From: Blastopirellula marina DSM 3645
Lineage (GTDB): Bacteria; Planctomycetota; Planctomycetia; Pirellulales; Pirellulaceae
DNA: 64,000 nucleotides
Assembly (NCBI RefSeq): GCF_000153105.1
Contig: NZ_CH672377.1
Location: 625,827 to 689,826 of the forward strand
Reading direction: 5' to 3'
Position 1 is the stretch's first letter. Each line of letters opens with the position of its first letter. This document shows positions 63,871 through 64,000 of this stretch, piece by piece. Below the pieces are notes generated by a model that was not told where the DNA came from, ran no database searches, and saw only the letters and a program-made list of their open reading frames with translations. The translations under genes and the position numbers were made by a program.

Positions 63871-64000
63871 GTCAGAATCCTCCAAGAAACTCTACTGTAT
63901 TTGAAGTGCTAGGGGGGAACCTTCACACAACAACTCAAGAGCCGTACGTCGTGTCCTCTGCGAGGACATGGATAACGACCGCGGCCTCAACCCGACTGCT
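63871..64000. other. Upstream region of the Cys-rich gene to the window edge
   Basis: No gene was seen. The GGAGG ribosome site lies next to the start of the gene at 63870. The right edge may belong to a further gene that cannot be recognised from 130 bases. Confidence 0.4.

Overview
The window reads as chromosomal DNA of a planctomycete, most likely Pirellulaceae (Blastopirellula/Bremerella/Rhodopirellula-like). The evidence is family content: four DUF1559 proteins with a type IV pilin-like N-terminus ([17 protein letters not shown]), a PSD1-type cytochrome next to a DUF1501 protein, ECF sigma factors paired with FecR-type anti-sigma proteins, PQQ-like propeller proteins, a sialate-O-acetylesterase-like enzyme and HTTM-type membrane proteins. 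Genes lie on both strands in short operons. No phage, transposase, rRNA or CRISPR array was seen.

Layout. 1-6.6 kb: a large MFS / acyltransferase / acyl-ACP synthetase fusion that runs off the left edge, small exported or membrane proteins (one with a frameshift in a C8 tract), and a STAS + HATPase partner-switch pair. 6.9 kb: tRNA-Asn. 7.3-13.5 kb: a complete overlapping type I restriction-modification operon (hsdM-hsdS-hsdR). 13.6-17.5 kb: a DUF1559/lipoprotein pair divergent from an ECF sigma / FecR-DNRLRE pair. 17.6-24.8 kb: an HtrA-like protease without signal peptide, a beta-helix protein, esterases, a second DUF1559/lipoprotein pair, a decayed gene fragment and a SUI1-type factor. 24.8-31.7 kb: a second ECF/FecR pair (LamG type) divergent from a PSD1/DUF1501 operon. 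32-38 kb: an esterase and a 1534-residue subtilase. 37.9-43.3 kb: a sucrose-phosphate-synthase-like enzyme, two MarR regulators and a membrane-anchored propeller protein. 43.3-46.4 kb: two tandem DUF1559/lipoprotein pairs. 46.7-52.5 kb: a flavin oxidoreductase, a UvrD/PcrA helicase, a free-standing RNA polymerase alpha-CTD protein and a secreted propeller protein. 52.6-54.9 kb: a three-gene membrane/P-loop operon. 55.2-64 kb: a Pro/Gln-rich exported protein, an AAA ATPase bracketed by repeat elements, PolX, a sugar isomerase-like protein, an HTTM protein with a coupled partner, and a Cys-rich exported protein.

How parts work together. Every DUF1559 gene here (four of four) is followed on the same strand by a small lipoprotein with a carboxypeptidase-regulatory-like fold, so the pair looks like a repeated functional unit. 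Two ECF/FecR couples carry different putative extracellular sensing domains (DNRLRE and LamG), each beside surface or degradation genes they might control. The DUF1559/lipoprotein unit and the repeat-bracketed ATPase cassette are the strongest leads for something undescribed. All names come from reading motifs by eye; no database search was run.
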